Assembly (NCBI GenBank): GCA_022709905.1
Contig: JAKLHY010000054.1
Coordinates: forward strand, 1-54,061
Direction: 5' to 3'
DNA from: Verrucomicrobiota bacterium
GTDB lineage: Bacteria > Verrucomicrobiota > Verrucomicrobiia > Limisphaerales > UBA1319
Length of the DNA: 54,061 nucleotides
The notes below the pieces were generated by a model. The model was not told where the DNA came from. It saw only the letters and a list, made by a program, of their open reading frames with translations, and searched no databases. Position numbers and translations under genes: made by a program. This document shows positions 51,231 through 54,061 of the stretch, piece by piece. The stretch's first letter is position 1. Each line of letters starts with the position of its first letter.

Positions 51231-53243
51231 TTATTGGGGTTCGATCTCCTTCTTTTCTCGCTCCTCCTGTTGAACTTTCCATATCCGATGCTGCGCTTCG
51301 GCTTGTTCCACTTCCTCGCTCGTGAGCTCTGAGGTCAGTTTAAAGGGGGGATCCTTAACTGGATGGGATTTGACGTAGTTCCAAACATCCTGGTCACTTA
51401 ACTCCTGCTCTGGTTTCTCGATCTGCCTTTTGTTGATGGCCACACTATAGGGAACCTTAACTCGAATTTCTAAAAGCCGCTCAAGTAGTTCCTTATTGTT
51501 AATCTTTGAAGGCTTAATCCAACGAACGACATCGTAATTGGTGAACCTATGCATGTAACTAGCCTTTCCTGAGGCGATAAAGACTTCCAGTCTCCGCACA
51601 TTGTCTTGTGTCGCATGACAGCTCCTCCTTAACAATGTGCCACTGCTTGATGTGAAGAACCTGCTGTATTCAGGATCCCTACTCGTTATGTCACCACAGG
51701 CTAGATAAATGGGTTCCAAGTACTCAATTCCGTATCCATGCTTCGAAAGCTGCTCCAACATCATGCGGCACTCTGCGGTGTCGCGGGCCGGTGAATTGAA
51801 GAAAGCAACCGCCGCCTCATGCTTCACATTGGGTGAAGGATTATTTGTCTTTTGGACCTGGATGACCCCGATCGATGGCGGAGGAGGATGCCTTCCATAA
51901 TCGAGTTCTTCCCCGGGTCTTACCCTGGCCATGACAGTATGCATCTGAGTCGGGCTTAACGTGCATGGGGTTACACCCTCGATGTCCTGAACCGCGGCAT
52001 TTGCGCCCGAAACCAAAAGCAACTCCACCAATTCAAAAAAGCCGGAGTATACCGCAAAGTGCATCGGGGTGTTTCCACTGTCATCTTCAGCATTGATATC
52101 TGCTCCGTTCTCCAGAAGGAGCTGAACCTCCTCGGTAGGTTCCCAAGGCATAAAGGCTCGGCGTGCTGCCACACGGAATATTAGTGCGTTGTGCAAAGGA
52201 GTCTTAAACGAACCCGATCGAGAATCGACATCAGCGCCATTGGCAATTGCCTCTTTCATCAACTGAATGTTTCTGGCGGCCGCCGCTGTGAGTAGTCTTC
52301 GATCGTTATCACCATACACTTTAATAAGCGACAGTTGCTCTACCTTGAGCCAACGCCTGGGGGAATCGTTGGGAACAATTCCACTCGCCATACCCTTTAC
52401 CCGGTAGAGGTTGCCCGAGGAAAGGGATGATATTTGAGCCGGGTCAGAAAATAACAATCGGTATCGTCCCCTGGCAACCGACATGTTCACAACTGGAGCG
52501 AACTGAGCTGTCACATTTGTGACCTCATCGCCGGTTAAAACAGTGATAACCCCTTCAACGAACACAGACTGAGACGCATTATTGCGTGCATCCAAAGCCG
52601 GGTGGTTTCCGGATGCTATAAGGTCGGGCATGCTGCCTGAATGAAGTGCTACTGGTTTGTGCCCAATGCCGTTTGTGGCCAAAAAGTGATTGTGAAGATA
52701 AAATGCTCCATCAAAAACCAGCAGCAAGGTCACCCCTATTAACACTGCTTTCCCTATGAAACCCTGTCGCTGAAACAGCACACGAGCCATCTCTGCAAAA
52801 GTGAAAGCGCTGGTCGGTTTGATCACTGTGACAACGGCTCCCAGGATGGCGCTTACAATCGGAGCTGGAGTAGCTTGGATAGCTCGTTCACTGATCAACA
52901 TTCCCAAGGCCATTGGCGCGCACACCACGCCCTTCTTCAGCAAGAGACTCCGGAGTTTATCCAGGGCACGATTCAATCGCATTCGGGCTGCATCTTCACT
53001 CAAGCCCAATTCCTCACCAACCTGGGCGAATGATCTGTTCTGGAAGAATCTAAGGACCACAATCCAACGCTCCTGTTCACTCAGTTGGAGCATGGCGTCG
53101 TCTAAATGAGGAGCAATTTGTTCCCAAACCAACGAATCCTCATGAGTGGGAATTATCATTGATATCGCCTCCAGCTCTCGTTTGCGACGGCGGTAATGAC
53201 TGCGCCAGTCAGAGGGGTCAGTCCCGGCTATTGTTATTCTCAT
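51231..53243 (-). CDS. Sigma region 4 / TM / ankyrin fusion, sigma region 2 missing
   Basis: A 670-aa protein. Residues 12-30 (WRSHYRRRKRELEAISMII) and 34-110 (EQIAPHLDDAMLQLSEQERW, FFQNRSFAQVGEELGLSEDAARMRLNRALDKL) match the C-terminal half of a verrucomicrobial ECF-type sigma factor: the linker and region 4 with its HTH. Region 2, which contacts the -10 box and core polymerase, should lie before this and is absent. A hydrophobic segment (about 163-187) follows, then a linker, ankyrin repeats at about 330-450 (EEVQLLLENGADINAEDDSGNTPMHFA is typical), and a charged C-terminus. I chose 53243 because the frame further upstream shows nothing sigma-like. Confidence 0.72.
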   Translation of the reverse strand: MRITIAGTDPSDWRSHYRRRKRELEAISMIIPTHEDSLVWEQIAPHLDDAMLQLSEQERWIVVLRFFQNRSFAQVGEELGLSEDAARMRLNRALDKLRSLLLKKGVVCAPMALGMLISERAIQATPAPIVSAILGAVVTVIKPTSAFTFAEMARVLFQRQGFIGKAVLIGVTLLLVFDGAFYLHNHFLATNGIGHKPVALHSGSMPDLIASGNHPALDARNNASQSVFVEGVITVLTGDEVTNVTAQFAPVVNMSVARGRYRLLFSDPAQISSLSSGNLYRVKGMASGIVPNDSPRRWLKVEQLSLIKVYGDNDRRLLTAAAARNIQLMKEAIANGADVDSRSGSFKTPLHNALIFRVAARRAFMPWEPTEEVQLLLENGADINAEDDSGNTPMHFAVYSGFFELVELLLVSGANAAVQDIEGVTPCTLSPTQMHTVMARVRPGEELDYGRHPPPPSIGVIQVQKTNNPSPNVKHEAAVAFFNSPARDTAECRMMLEQLSKHGYGIEYLEPIYLACGDITSRDPEYSRFFTSSSGTLLRRSCHATQDNVRRLEVFIASGKASYMHRFTNYDVVRWIKPSKINNKELLERLLEIRVKVPYSVAINKRQIEKPEQELSDQDVWNYVKSHPVKDPPFKLTSELTSEEVEQAEAQHRIWKVQQEEREKKEIEPQ

Positions 53244-53260
53244 ATAGGGGTCAGAATTTG
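53212..53260. repeat. Paired GGGGTCAG motifs at the sigma gene break
   Basis: GGGGTCAG occurs at 53214-53221 and 53247-53254, flanking the point where sigma region 2 should begin. The second is followed by AATT. Such GGGGTCAGAATT-like motifs occur near REP-type sequences and their transposases, which makes a mobile-element-driven deletion possible. Confidence 0.4.
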
Positions 53261-53478
53261 CTGCCGTGTGCCGACAACCCATCTTCCGCCTCTTCACCGT
53301 CTGGCTTCTGAGCCGTGCCACAATCGCTCTCTTCTTAACGTTGGTCTTGCGGCACGCACCCAAATTCAGTTCCGTCCATCCCCGCTTTCCTCCCCGCTGT
53401 CATGATTCCCCATGCTCCCCTGCACCATTTTCAACAAACGTCCAGGCAAAACCTTTCTCCCGAAAATCCACCTTCGTT

Positions 53479-53904
53479 TCACCCCTTTCCATTCCACCGG
53501 CGACAGATAGCAAGTGCTCCCAATCCCAAAACGAACATGCCCACGGAGGCGCCTGGATCTGGCACGCTGACGTCCGGGCCTCCCACGCGGAAGTTGTCAA
53601 TCCATACGTCGCTGCCCGGAATGTTAGCGTCCAGATAGATTTCGATGGAGTAGATGGCGCCTAGGTTGATGCCGGCCCCTTGCCACACACTCAATTCGGG
53701 GCTAACCATCGTGCCGGTGGCATCGGGACCCACAACCGGGCTGGTCCACGTCCAAGATGCAGCCGCGTAATCCGTGACCGTAACGAGGAACTGCATTTCG
53801 TACTCAACCCAGTAGTCCAGCGCGAACGGAGAGGTGGCATATCCAACGGCGTTCCAGTTCAAGCCCGCCCCGGCCGTGTCATAAAGAAAGTAGGCATCGG
53901 CCAT
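53479..53904 (-). CDS. VPDPG-CTERM exported protein, N-terminus missing
   Basis: A 141-aa frame. The body (YFLYDTAGAGLNWNAVG, YEMQFLVTVTDYAAASWTWTSP, IYSIEIYLDANIPGSDVWIDNFRVGG) looks like the beta-sandwich end of an extracellular protein. The tail VPDPGASVGMFVLGLGALAICRRW is a VPDSG-CTERM-type sorting signal, a variant of PEP-CTERM typical of Verrucomicrobiota. There is no signal peptide. The frame stays open upstream to a stop at 54018-54020 without any ATG, and the extra residues still look protein-like. The true N-terminus is therefore lost, frameshifted or beyond the window edge. Confidence 0.6.
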   Translation of the reverse strand: MADAYFLYDTAGAGLNWNAVGYATSPFALDYWVEYEMQFLVTVTDYAAASWTWTSPVVGPDATGTMVSPELSVWQGAGINLGAIYSIEIYLDANIPGSDVWIDNFRVGGPDVSVPDPGASVGMFVLGLGALAICRRWNGKG

Positions 53905-54061
53905 GGAAGCTGCGCTATTTATTAAGACTCCTATTTGAGATCCGGCGATGTTCGCACCCGCGATCGCATTCTCGTCAAGAAGAATCCAGATCTCCTGACA
54001 TAGGAGGACTCGATTTCATTTTTTCCTGAGGATATTCGTATTTTTTGGTACCGGTGGGTGC

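Noticed and set aside
1..54061. CRISPR array, rRNA or integrated plasmid
   Set aside because: No regularly spaced short repeats, no rRNA-like segments, and no replication or conjugation genes were seen on either strand.

Overview
The window most likely comes from a member of Verrucomicrobiota (Pedosphaera/Limisphaerales-like), with GC near 58-60%. This is inferred from several signs together: PEP-CTERM and VPDPG-CTERM sorting tails, a sigma-region-4 protein of the kind common in that phylum fused to ankyrin repeats, a GEVED-domain surface protein, an FHA-membrane protein, many secreted glycoside hydrolases (GH106, GH127, GH172/DUF2961, double GH43), and a short dispersed intergenic repeat (core TTGGCGTCCATTCGCGGTT) seen four times. 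There is no rRNA, tRNA, CRISPR array or complete transposase in the window.

Layout. 1-1828: a short lipoprotein gene, then about 1.1 kb without an intact gene that holds an 81-bp direct repeat spaced exactly 300 bp apart and a decayed reading frame. 1829-12050 (minus): an eleven-gene respiratory complex I operon, nuoABCDHIJKLMN, tightly packed with repeated ATGA stop/start overlaps and without nuoE, nuoF and nuoG. 12410-16104 (plus): a 652-aa orphan protein, a polytopic membrane protein, and a two-gene HTH/PIN-like pair whose PIN partner has lost its catalytic acidic residues. 16117-23660: galactokinase, a secreted alpha/alpha-barrel hydrolase whose last codons were replaced by insertion of a 272-bp MITE-like element, an FHA-membrane protein, a GNAT enzyme and a GH127 arabinofuranosidase. 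23785-31252 (minus): a PQQ-like beta-propeller protein, a hybrid sensor kinase with repeated OB-like periplasmic modules, a GH172-like protein and a thioesterase.

31481-40281 is the most interesting part. A plus-strand operon (DUF6916-like protein, three tail-collar/Mdp-like proteins, GNAT) meets a minus-strand operon (large beta-helix/Ig-like surface protein, GEVED/Ig-like protein, P-domain PEP-CTERM protein, Tat-exported DUF6916-like protein) tail to tail with a 32-bp overlap. A DUF6916-like gene belongs to each operon. I propose that these nine genes form one uncharacterised cell-surface system.

40417-50729: GH106-like rhamnosidase, SGNH esterase, a methyltransferase and a membrane/propeller protein (minus), enolase with a clear terminator, and a double-GH43 protein. 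With GH127, GH172 and galactokinase these suggest use of pectin side chains rich in rhamnose, arabinose and galactose. 50818-54061: a small HTH-like protein, a sigma4-TM-ankyrin protein that has lost sigma region 2, and a VPDPG-CTERM protein without a visible signal peptide.
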